This document shows positions 32,685-42,281 of a stretch of 47,662 nucleotides of DNA, piece after piece. The position numbers and the translations under genes were made by a program. The notes beneath the pieces were generated by a model. That model did no database searches and was not told the DNA's origin. It saw only the letters and a program-made list of their open reading frames with translations. The number at the start of each line of letters is the position of its first letter. Positions within the stretch are counted from its first letter, which is position 1. The stretch is from an uncultured Oscillospiraceae bacterium (lineage in GTDB: Bacteria > Bacillota > Clostridia > Oscillospirales > Acutalibacteraceae). The stretch is from NCBI GenBank assembly GCA_900542375.1, contig UQNI01000007.1:1-47662 (forward strand). The letters are read 5' to 3'.

Positions 32685-33692
32685 TTATTTTATTGACTCA
32701 TACACTGCAACCGCGCAAGCAACGGTTGCACCAACCATTGGGTTATTACCCATACCCATAAGTCCCATCATTTCAACGTGAGCAGGAACAGAAGAAGAAC
32801 CTGCAAACTGAGCGTCTCCATGCATACGACCCATAGAGTCTGTCAAACCGTAAGATGCAGGGCCCGCAGCCATATTATCAGGATGCAAAGTACGTCCCGT
32901 ACCACCGCCGGAAGCAACAGAGAAATAACGTTTGTTATTTTCAATTGCCCACTTCTTATAAGTGCCGGCAACCAGATGTTGGAAGCGAGTTGGATTGGTA
33001 GAGTTACCTGTGATGGAAACATCTACACCCTCGTGTTTCATAATTGCTACGCCTTCCAAAACATCGTCTGCACCATAGCATTTTACAAGTGCACGTTCTC
33101 CATCTGAAAAAGCACGTTCACTTACCACGTTTAATTCTCCTGTTTTAAAGTTATACTCTGTCTCCACACAAGTAAAACCATTAATTCTGGAGATAATATA
33201 TGCAGCGTCTTTTCCTAAACCGTTTAGAATCACACGCAAAGGTTTTTTTCTTGCTTTGTTTGCAGTTCTTGCAATGCCAATTGCACCTTCAGCAGCCGCA
33301 AAAGATTCATGGCCTGCCAAAAATGCAAAACATTCTGTCTCCTCTCTCAGCAGCATAGCGCCCAGATTACCGTGACCCAAGCCTACATTTCTTTGTTCCG
33401 CAACGGAACCCGGAACACAAAACGCTTCCAGTCCGATACCGATTGCTTCCGCTGCCTCGGAAGCGGAAGTGACACCTTTTTTCAGCGCAATTGCACTGCC
33501 CAAAGTATATGCCCAGCTTGCATTCTCAAATGCAATCGGCTGAACATCTTTTACAATTTTATATGGGTCGAACCCTTTCTCTTGACAAAGGGCGCGCGCC
33601 TCTTCGAGACTGGCAAGGCCATACTCGGCAAGACACTGTTCTATTTTGGCAATTCTTCTTTCTTTGCCTTCAAACATGACATCGTTAGCCAT
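32685..33692 (-). CDS. GGGtGRT protein
   Basis: 335 residues of the family named for its motif, here GGGTGRT at 262-268, followed by glycine- and methionine-rich C-terminal sequence (GLMGMGNNPMVGATVA). The N-terminal ~70 residues are helical (KIEQCLAEYGLASLEEARALCQ). No membrane segments. The family is widespread in anaerobic Firmicutes and, as far as I know, has no settled function. It regularly sits beside a NifU-like scaffold, as here: the scaffold gene ends 29 bp upstream on the same strand. AAGGAGG precedes the ATG. An iron-sulfur related role is inference from context. Confidence 0.93.
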   Translation of the reverse strand: MANDVMFEGKERRIAKIEQCLAEYGLASLEEARALCQEKGFDPYKIVKDVQPIAFENASWAYTLGSAIALKKGVTSASEAAEAIGIGLEAFCVPGSVAEQRNVGLGHGNLGAMLLREETECFAFLAGHESFAAAEGAIGIARTANKARKKPLRVILNGLGKDAAYIISRINGFTCVETEYNFKTGELNVVSERAFSDGERALVKCYGADDVLEGVAIMKHEGVDVSITGNSTNPTRFQHLVAGTYKKWAIENNKRYFSVASGGGTGRTLHPDNMAAGPASYGLTDSMGRMHGDAQFAGSSSVPAHVEMMGLMGMGNNPMVGATVACAVAVYESIK

Positions 33693-33721
33693 AGATTTTG
33701 TCCTCCTTATGATGGTCCTTT

Positions 33722-34414
33722 TTATTCTTCACGCGGGTCAATATATTTTGCCGCACCGTCGTAACGACCGTATTGCCCCATATTTTTCTCATATGCTTCA
33801 TTTGGTGTTACGCCATGACGAATATCTTCCAGCATTTTTCCAAGTTTTACAAAGCGATAGCCAATCACCTCGTCATTCTCATCCAATGCCAAAGAGGTAA
33901 CATAACCTTCCGCCATTTCCATGTAACGCACGCCTTTTGCTTTGGTACTGTACATCGTACCCACCTGACTGCGCAATCCTTTACCAAGATCTTCAAGACC
34001 TGCGCCTACGGGCAAACCATCTTCTGAAAAAGCAGTTTGGCTTCTGCCATATACAAGCTGTTGGAACAATTCACGCATAGCAACGTTGATTGCGTCGCAA
34101 ACAAGGTCTGTATTTAAGCATTCCAATAAAGTTTTACCCGGAAGAATTTCCGCAGCCATTGCAGCGGAATGTGTCATACCGGAACAACCTATGGTTTCTA
34201 CTAAAGCTTCTTCTACAATTCCGTCTTTTACATTCAGTGTCAGCTTACATGCACCTTGCTGTGGCGCACACCAGCCAACACCATGAGAAAGACCGGAAAT
34301 ATCTTTAATGTCATAGGCTTTTACCCATCTTCCTTCTTCCGGAATAGGAGCAGGTCCATGGTTTGGGCCTTTTTGAACAGTACACATACTTTCCACTTCA
34401 TGGGAATAATTCAT
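33722..34414 (-). CDS. NifU/IscU-like iron-sulfur scaffold protein
   Basis: 230 residues from the ATG at 34414, preceded by AGGAG. The core at about 45-125 resembles the IscU/NifU N-terminal fold: GWCAPQQGACKLTL, then VETIGCSGMTHSAAMAAEIL and GKTLLEC. Cysteines at 49, 56, 77, 99 and 106 include candidates for the three cluster ligands. The C-terminal ~100 residues (GKGLRSQVGTMYSTKAKGVRYMEMAEGY...) extend beyond classical IscU and seem particular to the branch paired with GGGtGRT. A start 24 bases upstream exists but lacks a binding site. First gene of a two-gene operon. Confidence 0.88.
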   Translation of the reverse strand: MNYSHEVESMCTVQKGPNHGPAPIPEEGRWVKAYDIKDISGLSHGVGWCAPQQGACKLTLNVKDGIVEEALVETIGCSGMTHSAAMAAEILPGKTLLECLNTDLVCDAINVAMRELFQQLVYGRSQTAFSEDGLPVGAGLEDLGKGLRSQVGTMYSTKAKGVRYMEMAEGYVTSLALDENDEVIGYRFVKLGKMLEDIRHGVTPNEAYEKNMGQYGRYDGAAKYIDPREE

Positions 34415-34572
34415 AATGGTACTCCTTTCACTTTTCATTTTTCCTAAGTCAAACGCTTTGTACCTTTCATTATAAGCAATTTTCCATAGTTTCGCAATAG
34501 ACGATACGATAAATTTTAATCAAAATACATACCAAGTTCTATTGGAAAAAACTTTATTTTCGGCATGATGTA

Positions 34573-34581
34573 TGTTATAAT
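34573..34581 (+). promoter_or_regulatory. Extended -10 promoter element for secA
   Basis: TGTTATAAT: a TGn extension with a perfect TATAAT at 34576-34581. No good -35 lies 17 bp upstream, as is usual for extended -10 promoters. Leader of about 70 bases before the secA ATG. Confidence 0.6.
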
Positions 34582-34660
34582 ACCCAATATATGTCTTTGT
34601 ATCAAATTTTACTTATGATATCGATATACTATAATTTAAAAAATTCTTGAGGTGAAATAA

Positions 34661-37420
34661 ATGGGCGTCATGAAAATGCTGTTTGGTAATTACAGCAAAC
34701 GCGAACTAAAGCGCATACAACCTATTTGCGACCAAGTACTCGCATTGGAAGATAAATATAAGGCAATGTCTGACTCAGAATTGCAAGCGCAAACTCCCGC
34801 ATTAAAAGAACGTTTGGCAAAAGGTGAAACATTGGATGATATTTTGCCTGATGCCTTTGCCGCCTGCAGAGAAGCTTCTGCTCGTGTATTAGGCATGCGT
34901 CACTTCCCCGTTCAAATTATTGGCGGTATTGCACTGCACCAAGGCCGTATCAGTGAGATGAGAACCGGTGAAGGTAAAACTTTGGTTGCAACCTTACCTT
35001 CTTATCTGAACGCATTAACAGGAAAAGGCGTTCACGTTGTTACCGTCAATGATTATTTGGCAAAACGTGACTCTGAATGGATGGGTAAAATTCATCGCTT
35101 TATGGGACTCACCGTTGGTTTGATTACCCATGAACAACCAAAAGAAGCACGTAAAAAAGCATATCTTGCAGATATCACATACGGAACCAACAATGAATTG
35201 GGTTTTGACTATCTGCGCGATAACATGGTAATTTATAAAAACGATAAAGTACAGCGCGGTCACAACTTTGCCATCGTTGACGAAGTTGACTCCATTTTAA
35301 TCGACGAGGCTCGTACACCGCTTATCATTTCCGGTCCCGGCGAAAAATCAACCGACCTATATGTAAAAGCAGACCGTTTTGCAAAAACACTGAATATGGT
35401 AAAGGTTGCGGAATTAAACCGAAAAGAAGACAACGACGAATTATATTCCGAAGCAGACTTTTTGGTGGATGAAAAAGCAAAAACTGCTACCCTAACCCCA
35501 AGCGGTGTAAAAAAAGCAGAAGAATATTTTAAAGTTGAAAACCTGCTTGATTCAGAAAATATTACATTGCAGCACCATATTAACCAGGCTATCAAAGCGC
35601 ACGGTGTTATGCAAAAAGATATCGACTACGTAGTAAAAGGCGGAGAAGTTCTTATTGTTGACGAATTTACCGGCCGTATTATGCACGGACGTCGCTATAA
35701 TGAAGGTTTGCACCAAGCAATTGAAGCAAAAGAAGGCGTTACCGTTGCTCGTGAAAGCAAAACATTGGCAACCATTACCTTCCAAAACTTTTTCCGCTTG
35801 TATAACAAACTGTCCGGTATGACAGGTACTGCTATGACGGAAGAAGAAGAATTCCGTGAAATTTACAATTTGGACGTTGTAGAGGTTCCTACAAACCGTC
35901 CTCCAAAACGTATTGACCACTCTGACTTGGTTTATAAAACCGAAAAAGGCAAATACAATGCTGTCATTGAGGATATCATCGAACACAATAAAAAAGGACA
36001 GCCTGTTCTGGTTGGTACCATTTCTATTGAAAAGTCCGAACTGTTAAGCCGTAAACTTTATGAGCATGGCATCAAACATAATGTTTTGAACGCAAAACAC
36101 CATGAACAGGAAGCTGAAATCGTTGCACAAGCAGGTCACAAAGGTGCTGTTACCATTGCAACCAACATGGCCGGCCGTGGTACTGATATTATGCTTGGCG
36201 GTAACGGTGAATTTAAAGCAAAACAACAACTTCGTTTTAAGGGTTATCCGGAAGAAGTCATCAATGAAGCAGTTGGTTACGCTCAAACAGAAGATACTCA
36301 AGTATTGAAAGCCAGAGAAGAATACCGCAAACTGGTAGAACACTTTACAGAGCAAAGTAAAGAGGAAGCAGAAGAAGTACGTCAGGCAGGGGGTCTGTAT
36401 ATTATTGGTACAGAGCGTCACGAATCCCGTCGTATTGACAACCAGCTCCGCGGACGTGCAGGTCGTCAAGGTGACCCGGGTGAAAGCCGTTTCTACATTT
36501 CTCTGGAAGATGATTTGATGCGCTTATTCGGCGGTGAACGTATTGCTGCAGTTATGGGACGTTTGAATATTGATGAAAACACACCGATTGAAAACAATAT
36601 GCTCACCAACACCATTGAGAACGCACAGCGTAAAGTAGAAGCACGTAACTTTGCAACCAGAAAGAACGTTCTGCAGTATGACGATGTTATGAACCGTCAG
36701 CGTGAATTGATTTACAAACAACGCGACCAAGTTCTGGATGGAGACAATGTAAAAGATGAAATCACAAAGATGATGCACCAATCCGTAGAAGATACTGTTG
36801 ATGCTTTCTTACCTGACAGTGAAACTCGCGACGAATGGAACATTGTTGGTTTGCGCGATAACTATATGGGATGGCTTCTGACCGAAGAGGACTTACAGTA
36901 TAATGAAGATGAACTGAAAACCATCAGTAAAGATGATATCAAAGCAGAATTGATTCAAAAAGTAGATGATTTGAGTGCATCTCGTGAGGAATTATTTGGC
37001 GAGCAAGTAACACGTGAACTGGAACGTGTTGTTATGTTAAAGTGTGTAGACGTTCAATGGATGGATCACATTGATGCAATGGAGCAACTAAAACGCGGAA
37101 TTCATTTGCGTGGTTATGCTCAACGCGATCCTGTTGTTGAATATCGTAACGAAGGTTATGATATGTTTGACCAAATGATTGCCAACATTCGCGATGATAC
37201 TACCCGTTTGTTCCTATCTGCTAAAATTCAAGTAATTGACGAACAAGAAGCACCAAAAGAGATGGTTGAATCCGGTGCAGGTGCCGCTGTAAAAATCAGC
37301 AATCCTGACGAAGAGGAAGAAAATGCATCTGCAAAACCAACTGCAAAAGTCGGCAGAAATGACCCATGTCCATGCGGAAGCGGTAAAAAATATAAAAAAT
37401 GCTGTGGTGCTGACGAATAA
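34661..37420 (+). CDS. secA: Preprotein translocase ATPase SecA
   Basis: 919 residues, full length. SecA drives secretory proteins through SecYEG by ATP hydrolysis at the inner face of the membrane. Visible are Walker A MRTGEGKTL (near 100), the DEAD-type Walker B VDEVDSILIDEA, the preprotein cross-linking domain with GRIMHGRRYNEGLHQA, GMTGTA, the second helicase domain TNMAGRGTDIMLGG and QLRGRAGRQGDPG, and the C-terminal zinc-binding SEC-C tail CPCGSGKKYKKCC. GAGGTGA precedes the ATG. Promoter and terminator mark it as a single-gene unit. Its clients here include the lipoproteins and the surface protein. Confidence 0.98.
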   Translation: MGVMKMLFGNYSKRELKRIQPICDQVLALEDKYKAMSDSELQAQTPALKERLAKGETLDDILPDAFAACREASARVLGMRHFPVQIIGGIALHQGRISEMRTGEGKTLVATLPSYLNALTGKGVHVVTVNDYLAKRDSEWMGKIHRFMGLTVGLITHEQPKEARKKAYLADITYGTNNELGFDYLRDNMVIYKNDKVQRGHNFAIVDEVDSILIDEARTPLIISGPGEKSTDLYVKADRFAKTLNMVKVAELNRKEDNDELYSEADFLVDEKAKTATLTPSGVKKAEEYFKVENLLDSENITLQHHINQAIKAHGVMQKDIDYVVKGGEVLIVDEFTGRIMHGRRYNEGLHQAIEAKEGVTVARESKTLATITFQNFFRLYNKLSGMTGTAMTEEEEFREIYNLDVVEVPTNRPPKRIDHSDLVYKTEKGKYNAVIEDIIEHNKKGQPVLVGTISIEKSELLSRKLYEHGIKHNVLNAKHHEQEAEIVAQAGHKGAVTIATNMAGRGTDIMLGGNGEFKAKQQLRFKGYPEEVINEAVGYAQTEDTQVLKAREEYRKLVEHFTEQSKEEAEEVRQAGGLYIIGTERHESRRIDNQLRGRAGRQGDPGESRFYISLEDDLMRLFGGERIAAVMGRLNIDENTPIENNMLTNTIENAQRKVEARNFATRKNVLQYDDVMNRQRELIYKQRDQVLDGDNVKDEITKMMHQSVEDTVDAFLPDSETRDEWNIVGLRDNYMGWLLTEEDLQYNEDELKTISKDDIKAELIQKVDDLSASREELFGEQVTRELERVVMLKCVDVQWMDHIDAMEQLKRGIHLRGYAQRDPVVEYRNEGYDMFDQMIANIRDDTTRLFLSAKIQVIDEQEAPKEMVESGAGAAVKISNPDEEEENASAKPTAKVGRNDPCPCGSGKKYKKCCGADE

Positions 37421-37431
37421 TGAATCCTATC

Positions 37432-37467
37432 AAAAAGAACATGCTGCTAAAGCAGCATGTTCTTTTT
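37432..37467 (+). terminator. Intrinsic terminator after secA
   Basis: AAAAAGAACATGCTGC pairs perfectly with GCAGCATGTTCTTTTT around a TAAA loop, 11 bases after the secA stop. Confidence 0.95.
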
Positions 37468-37556
37468 TTATTACAGCATTCACCAGAAAATTCATTGAAA
37501 ATAAATTACAATTACTTTATAATTACAAGCATAAGGAGTATCAAAGGAGGAGACAT

Positions 37557-37724
37557 ATGAACAAAAAACCTGTCCAGATTTTCGTTATGATTCTAATTGC
37601 AATTATGTTTATTGCAACCATTGTAATTACTATCGTATGGAAGCCTTCTCCGGATAATACATCTGCATCTGTTATTGCTTCAGGAATCTCTGAAATTGCA
37701 ATGACTGGGTCATCTGCTTTATGA
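37557..37724 (+). CDS. Small single-pass membrane protein (55 aa), hypothetical
   Basis: 55 residues: MNKKPVQIF, one strong hydrophobic segment (about 8-27), then a polar Ser/Ala/Thr-rich outer part ending MTGSSAL. A perfect AAAGGAGGAG stands five bases before the ATG at 37557, which argues for real translation. The frame runs open upstream into secA, but that part is a shadow. Flanked by two terminators, it is its own transcription unit. Function unknown. Confidence 0.7.
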   Translation: MNKKPVQIFVMILIAIMFIATIVITIVWKPSPDNTSASVIASGISEIAMTGSSAL

Positions 37725-37757
37725 CTTTCACTCATTACATATTTTTTGTATAAAAAT

Positions 37758-37790
37758 AAAAGACAAGGCACACTTTATGCCTTGTCTTTT
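37758..37790. terminator. Bidirectional intrinsic terminator
   Basis: AAAAGACAAGGCA pairs with TGCCTTGTCTTTT around a short loop. It serves the 55-residue gene (+) and the TM2 gene (-), whose stop is directly adjacent. Confidence 0.92.
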
Positions 37791-38132
37791 TTAATAAGCA
37801 AACATCATCACCTGATTAAAATTTTTTTCCTTGGTTCTTCCCGAAATTAAAAACCAATCTATTATTGTAAAAATACCAAATACACCGAAAGTCAACAGCT
37901 TTAAGACTCCCAAACCAATATCTCCAATCATAAATCTATCAATACCTAAGCCGCCTAAAAAAATAGAAATAATTAAAATTACCACGGGATCTTTTAGTTC
38001 TATTGTTGAAAGCATAGAAAACCTTTGTTCATCCATAGCATATAATCTTTCTTTTAAAAATAATATTTTGTCCCCCGGAAAATATTTTTGATTTATAATA
38101 ATATAATTATCTACTGTCTGTGCATGCATCAT
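37791..38132 (-). CDS. TM2 domain-containing membrane protein
   Basis: 113 residues. The C-terminal half (about 48-105) is a TM2 domain: two membrane helices joined by the signature GGLGIDRFMIGDIGLGVLKLLT, the second ending GIFTIIDWFLI. The N-terminal ~45 residues are soluble (QKYFPGDKILFLKERLYAMDEQRF), a leader common in Firmicutes TM2 proteins. Function is not established for the family. AGGAAAG lies about ten bases before the ATG. Confidence 0.88.
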   Translation of the reverse strand: MMHAQTVDNYIIINQKYFPGDKILFLKERLYAMDEQRFSMLSTIELKDPVVILIISIFLGGLGIDRFMIGDIGLGVLKLLTFGVFGIFTIIDWFLISGRTKEKNFNQVMMFAY

Positions 38133-38299
38133 ATATCAACTTCTTTCCTAAATTTAATGATTATGTAAACTATATAGAAAAACACAGTGTTTGTAAAGCA
38201 TTTTTTATACTTTATTTTACTTTTCCAACGAATATACAAATTTATACATAGTTTTACAGAAAAGCACTTAGATAAAACAACAATTTATCAGAGAAAAAG

Positions 38300-38332
38300 A
38301 AAAGAGATGCAACTATTATTTGCATCTCTTTT
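38300..38332 (-). terminator. Intrinsic terminator of the chaperone operon
   Basis: AAAAGAGATGCAA pairs with TTGCATCTCTTTT around a 7-base loop, with a T run on the minus strand, about 33 bases past the dnaJ stop. Confidence 0.9.
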
Positions 38333-38365
38333 TATATTTGTATTCAGGCTTATATTATGAAATCT

Positions 38366-39508
38366 CTAATCAAATTTGTCTTTAATCTTATCGAAAAAAC
38401 TTTTCCGCTTTGCATAATTTTTTTCATTGGCTGTTGATTCAAAGCTTTGTAAGATTTCTTTTTGCTCTTTTGAAAGATTTTTCGGAACCTCAATGGTTAC
38501 CTTTACAAATTGGTCGCCTCTTCCCCTGCCGCCAAGTTTTTCAATACCCTTGCCTTTTAATTTAAAAACATCTCCGGGTTGGGTACCCTCATGCACAGAG
38601 TAACTGACATCACCGTCTAAAGTAGGAACCGTAATTTCAGCTCCCAGTGCAGCCTGGGTAAATGTCAGCGGAATTTCGCACCAAACGTCATTTCCTTTTT
38701 GTGTGAAAATAGGGTGAGGACGAACATTTACAACCAATAACAGGTCACCGGCAGGACCACCATTGGTACCTGCATTACCTTGACCGGAAACTTTCAGCAT
38801 TTGTTCATTGGCAATACCGGCAGGAATGTTAATTTCCAATGTTTTCTTTTTGCGTACATGTCCTGTACCGCTGCATTCCTTGCAAGGCTGCTCAATAATT
38901 TTACCTTTACCATGACATTTATCGCAGGTACGTGCTGTTTGCACAACGCCAAATGGTGTACGCTGGTTCACACGTACCTGTCCGCTTCCGCCGCAGTTGG
39001 AGCAAGTGGTTGCACTGGTTCCCTTCTTCGCACCGGAACCGGAACACTCCTCACAATTTTCTACATGCTGAAACGTAATTGTTTGTTTACAGCCTTTTGC
39101 AGCTTCTTCAAAAGAAATATAAATACTGGTTTCCGTATCAGTGCCTCGTCTTGGTGCATTTGGATTTGCTTGTCGACCACCAAATCCTCCAAAGCCACCA
39201 AATACACTGTTAAAGATATCACCAAAATCAAAATCACCTTGAAATGGGCTTCCCCCTGCTGCACCGCCGCCAAAATTAGGGTCAACTCCTGCATGACCGA
39301 ATTGGTCATAACGGGCACGTTTTTCTTTGTCTGAAAGCACTTCATATGCTTCATTTACTTCTTTAAAACGTGTTTCTGCCACTTTATCATTTGGATTTAA
39401 ATCAGGATGATACTGTTTGGCCAATTTACGGTAGGCCTTTTTAATTTCATCCTCAGAGGCGTTTTTTGGCACACCCATAACCTCATAATAATCCCTTTTA
39501 TCAGCCAA
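38366..39508 (-). CDS. dnaJ: Chaperone protein DnaJ
   Basis: 380 residues, class A J-protein that delivers substrates to DnaK and stimulates its ATPase. J domain at about 4-70 with the HPD motif (AKQYHPDLNP), a Gly/Phe-rich linker (80-125), a zinc domain with four CxxCxGxG repeats (CEECSGSG, CSNCGGSG, CDKCHGKG, CKECSGTG) and the C-terminal substrate domains. The start is best placed at a TTG (39508): AGGAG is eight bases away and the protein then reads MADKRDYYEVMGV, as in the family. Upstream GTG and ATG codons lie on top of the binding site. It has its own promoter besides the operon's. Confidence 0.96.
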   Translation of the reverse strand: MADKRDYYEVMGVPKNASEDEIKKAYRKLAKQYHPDLNPNDKVAETRFKEVNEAYEVLSDKEKRARYDQFGHAGVDPNFGGGAAGGSPFQGDFDFGDIFNSVFGGFGGFGGRQANPNAPRRGTDTETSIYISFEEAAKGCKQTITFQHVENCEECSGSGAKKGTSATTCSNCGGSGQVRVNQRTPFGVVQTARTCDKCHGKGKIIEQPCKECSGTGHVRKKKTLEINIPAGIANEQMLKVSGQGNAGTNGGPAGDLLLVVNVRPHPIFTQKGNDVWCEIPLTFTQAALGAEITVPTLDGDVSYSVHEGTQPGDVFKLKGKGIEKLGGRGRGDQFVKVTIEVPKNLSKEQKEILQSFESTANEKNYAKRKSFFDKIKDKFD

Positions 39509-39656
39509 ACTCATCACTCCTGAAAATACGATTTATGGAATCAATCCATCTACTCGACCTAATATATGTTTATGTGCGCAAACATGCGCATCATACGTGC
39601 AATATATGATTCAAAAGCTGTATGTCGAATATTGTCGTTTGATATACAACCTATTT

Positions 39657-39685
39657 ATCATAGTCGAAAAATCGTATAAAGTCAA
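39657..39685 (-). promoter_or_regulatory. Internal promoter for dnaJ
   Basis: On the minus strand TTGACT (39680-39685), 17 bp and TATGAT (39657-39662). It lies in the 226-bp dnaK-dnaJ gap and gives a leader of about 140 bases that includes a GCGCA/TGCGC hairpin near 39576-39592. No CIRCE copy is seen here, so dnaJ may have basal, heat-independent expression. Confidence 0.75.
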
Positions 39686-39734
39686 TGTTTTGTCGCATAA
39701 TTACGTCTTTATTATCAAAGGCGATTCTATGTGA

Positions 39735-41594
39735 TTATTTGTTTTCACCGTCTTTTTTATCGCTGTCTACATCTTTAAAATCAGCGTCATATACCTGACC
39801 ATCAGCGCCGTTTGCATCGCCTGCCGGAGGAGTGGTATTATCTGCCGGATTTGCCTGACCAGCTTGGTTTTTATACAATTTTTCGGATACAGCATAAACT
39901 GCTTTTTGCAAATCTTCTGTGCCCAACTTAATTGCATCTACATTACCGCCGGAAATGGTTTCTCTTAATGTTGCAATTTTTTGGTTAATATCGTTTTTAT
40001 CTGCTTCATCAATTTTATCGCCGGCATCTTTGATTACTTTTTCTGCAGAGAAACATAGGTTTTCAGCTTCATTTTTGGCATCAACTTCTTCACGTTTCTT
40101 TTTATCTTCAGCAGCATATTTCTCTGCATCCTGAACTGCTTTCTCTACTTCTTCCTTGCTCATATTTGTGCTGGAAGAAATTGTGATTTTTTGCTCTTTT
40201 CCTGTAGCCATATCTTTTGCGGATACGTTTACAATACCGTTTGCGTCAATATCGAAAGTAACTTCGATTTGAGGGATTCCGCGAGGAGCAGGAGCAATGC
40301 CGTCCAGTTTAAAGATACCCAATTGTTTGTTATCGCGTGCAAATTCACGTTCACCTTGCAGAACATTAACTTCTACGGAAGTTTGACCGTCAGCTGCAGT
40401 GGAGAAAATTTGGCTTTTCTTGGTTGGAATGGTTGTGTTACGCTCAATTACTTTTGTCATAACACCGCCCATGGTTTCAACACCCAAAGAAAGAGGAGCA
40501 ACGTCTAGCAATAATAGTCCTTGAACCTCACCGCCAAGAACACCTGCTTGTAAAGCAGCACCCATAGCAACACATTCATCAGGGTTAATGCCTTTAAATG
40601 GATCTTTGCCTGTTAATTTCTTTACAGCTTCCTGAACAGCAGGAATTCTGGTAGAACCACCAACCAACAACACTTTGCTCAAATCGCCGATTTGAAGACC
40701 GGAGTCTTTTAAAGCTTGGCGGACAGGTTCCATAGTAGCCTCAACCAAATCAGCTGTCAATTCATTGAATTTTGCTCTGGAAAGAGATAAATCCAAATGT
40801 TTTGGACCTGTAGCATCTGCTGTAATAAATGGCAGATTAATTGCTGCATTGGTCATGCCGGAAAGCTCAATTTTTGCTTTTTCTGCAGCTTCTCTCAATC
40901 TTTGCATTGCCATTTTGTCAGCGCTTAAATCAACGCCCTCTGCTTTTTTGAATTCTTCAATCATCCAATCGCAGATACGTTTATCAAAGTCGTCACCACC
41001 AAGTTTGTTGTTACCTGCGGTAGCCAAAACTTCTTGAACGCCGTCACCCATTTCAATAATAGAAACGTCGAAGGTACCGCCGCCAAGGTCGTAAACCATA
41101 ACCTTTTGGTCTTCACCTTTATCAATGCCGTAAGAAAGAGCAGCAGCAGTTGGCTCGTTGATAATACGTTTTACGTCCAAACCTGCAATTTTACCTGCAT
41201 CTTTTGTTGCTTGACGCTGTGCGTCTGTAAAATATGCAGGAACTGTGATAACCGCTGCGGAAACAGTATCACCCAAATAAGCTTCTGCATCTGCTTTTAA
41301 TTTTTGCAGAATCATTGCAGAAATTTCTTGTGGTGTATAAGCTTTTCCGTCAATATTTACTTTATGGTTTGTACCCATTTCTCTTTTGATGGATACTACT
41401 GTACGCTCAGGATTTGTGATTGCCTGACGTTTTGCAACTTGGCCAACCATTCTTTCGCCTGTTTTAGAAAATGCAACTACGGAAGGAGTTGTTCTTCCGC
41501 CTTCTGCGTTTGGAATTACAACAGGCTCGCCGCCTTCAATTACTGCTACGCAAGAGTTTGTAGTACCTAAGTCAATACCAATTGTTTTTGCCAT
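39735..41594 (-). CDS. dnaK: Chaperone protein DnaK (Hsp70)
   Basis: 619 residues, full length. The nucleotide-binding domain starts with KTIGIDLGTTNSCVA and has the phosphate loops VYDLGGGTFDVSI and LVGGSTRIPAVQEAV. The substrate-binding domain holds the usual VTFDIDANGIVNVSAKD, and the helical lid ends in an acidic, disordered tail (DFKDVDSDKKDGENK). It lacks the ~24-residue insertion of Gram-negative DnaK in the nucleotide-binding domain, as usual in Firmicutes. GGAGG precedes the ATG. Third gene of the CIRCE operon, 59 bp after grpE. Confidence 0.98.
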   Translation of the reverse strand: MAKTIGIDLGTTNSCVAVIEGGEPVVIPNAEGGRTTPSVVAFSKTGERMVGQVAKRQAITNPERTVVSIKREMGTNHKVNIDGKAYTPQEISAMILQKLKADAEAYLGDTVSAAVITVPAYFTDAQRQATKDAGKIAGLDVKRIINEPTAAALSYGIDKGEDQKVMVYDLGGGTFDVSIIEMGDGVQEVLATAGNNKLGGDDFDKRICDWMIEEFKKAEGVDLSADKMAMQRLREAAEKAKIELSGMTNAAINLPFITADATGPKHLDLSLSRAKFNELTADLVEATMEPVRQALKDSGLQIGDLSKVLLVGGSTRIPAVQEAVKKLTGKDPFKGINPDECVAMGAALQAGVLGGEVQGLLLLDVAPLSLGVETMGGVMTKVIERNTTIPTKKSQIFSTAADGQTSVEVNVLQGEREFARDNKQLGIFKLDGIAPAPRGIPQIEVTFDIDANGIVNVSAKDMATGKEQKITISSSTNMSKEEVEKAVQDAEKYAAEDKKKREEVDAKNEAENLCFSAEKVIKDAGDKIDEADKNDINQKIATLRETISGGNVDAIKLGTEDLQKAVYAVSEKLYKNQAGQANPADNTTPPAGDANGADGQVYDADFKDVDSDKKDGENK

Positions 41595-41653
41595 AATATC
41601 AATCCTCCAAAATATATCTTACAAAGTAAAATTCTATAAAAGTAATATTTGTT

Positions 41654-42205
41654 TTAGTTTGCAACAATTACCGTTGCATGGCGAACAATTTTGTCTCCAA
41701 TACGGTAACCTTTTCTGTAAACAGTTGCAATTACATTTTCACCCAAAGATTCATCTTCAATATGAGAAACCGCTTGGTGATACTCCGGATTAAACGGTTC
41801 ACCAACTGTACCCATAACAGCAACACCCATTTTAGATAAAATGTCGTTGAGATTTTTTTGAATCATTTGTACGCCTTTTCTCAAATCTTCGGCAGAACAA
41901 TCTGCTTGTGCCAAAGCCAATTCCATATTGTCTACCACAGGCAAAAACTGTGCTATCGTATCCGCTGTGGCAGAGTCATAGGTAGCTGCCTTTTCTCTGT
42001 CTGTACGTTTGCGGTAATTATCATATTCCGCAAGTACACGCATATATTGGTCTTTTTCTTCTTCTTTGGCTTTTTTTACTTGTTCCAGCTCTGTCTGTAA
42101 AGCTTCCAGTGATTCTTGCAATTGTTTGAACTGGTCTTGGCTGACCGTTTCAACTTCCGGAGTTTGCTCTGTTTCTTTTTTGACTTCTTTCTCTTTTTTC
42201 GCCAA
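41654..42205 (-). CDS. grpE: Nucleotide exchange factor GrpE
   Basis: 183 residues. The N-terminal ~25 residues are charged (KKEKEVKKETEQTPEVE), followed by the long dimerising coiled coil (about 30-85, LQESLEALQTELEQVKKAKEEEKDQYMRVLAEYDNYRKR as separate heptads) and the C-terminal beta domain (MGVAVMGTVGEPFNPEYHQAV and GYRIGDKIVRHATVIVAN). It releases ADP from DnaK. It begins with TTG; AAGGAGGA is correctly spaced and no in-frame ATG is near. Confidence 0.96.
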   Translation of the reverse strand: MAKKEKEVKKETEQTPEVETVSQDQFKQLQESLEALQTELEQVKKAKEEEKDQYMRVLAEYDNYRKRTDREKAATYDSATADTIAQFLPVVDNMELALAQADCSAEDLRKGVQMIQKNLNDILSKMGVAVMGTVGEPFNPEYHQAVSHIEDESLGENVIATVYRKGYRIGDKIVRHATVIVAN

Positions 42206-42281
42206 AACGATTCCTCCTTACTCTGATGAAATCAGATATCTATATTTTATATGATAAAAAGTAATAAACATGTGTAAACGA

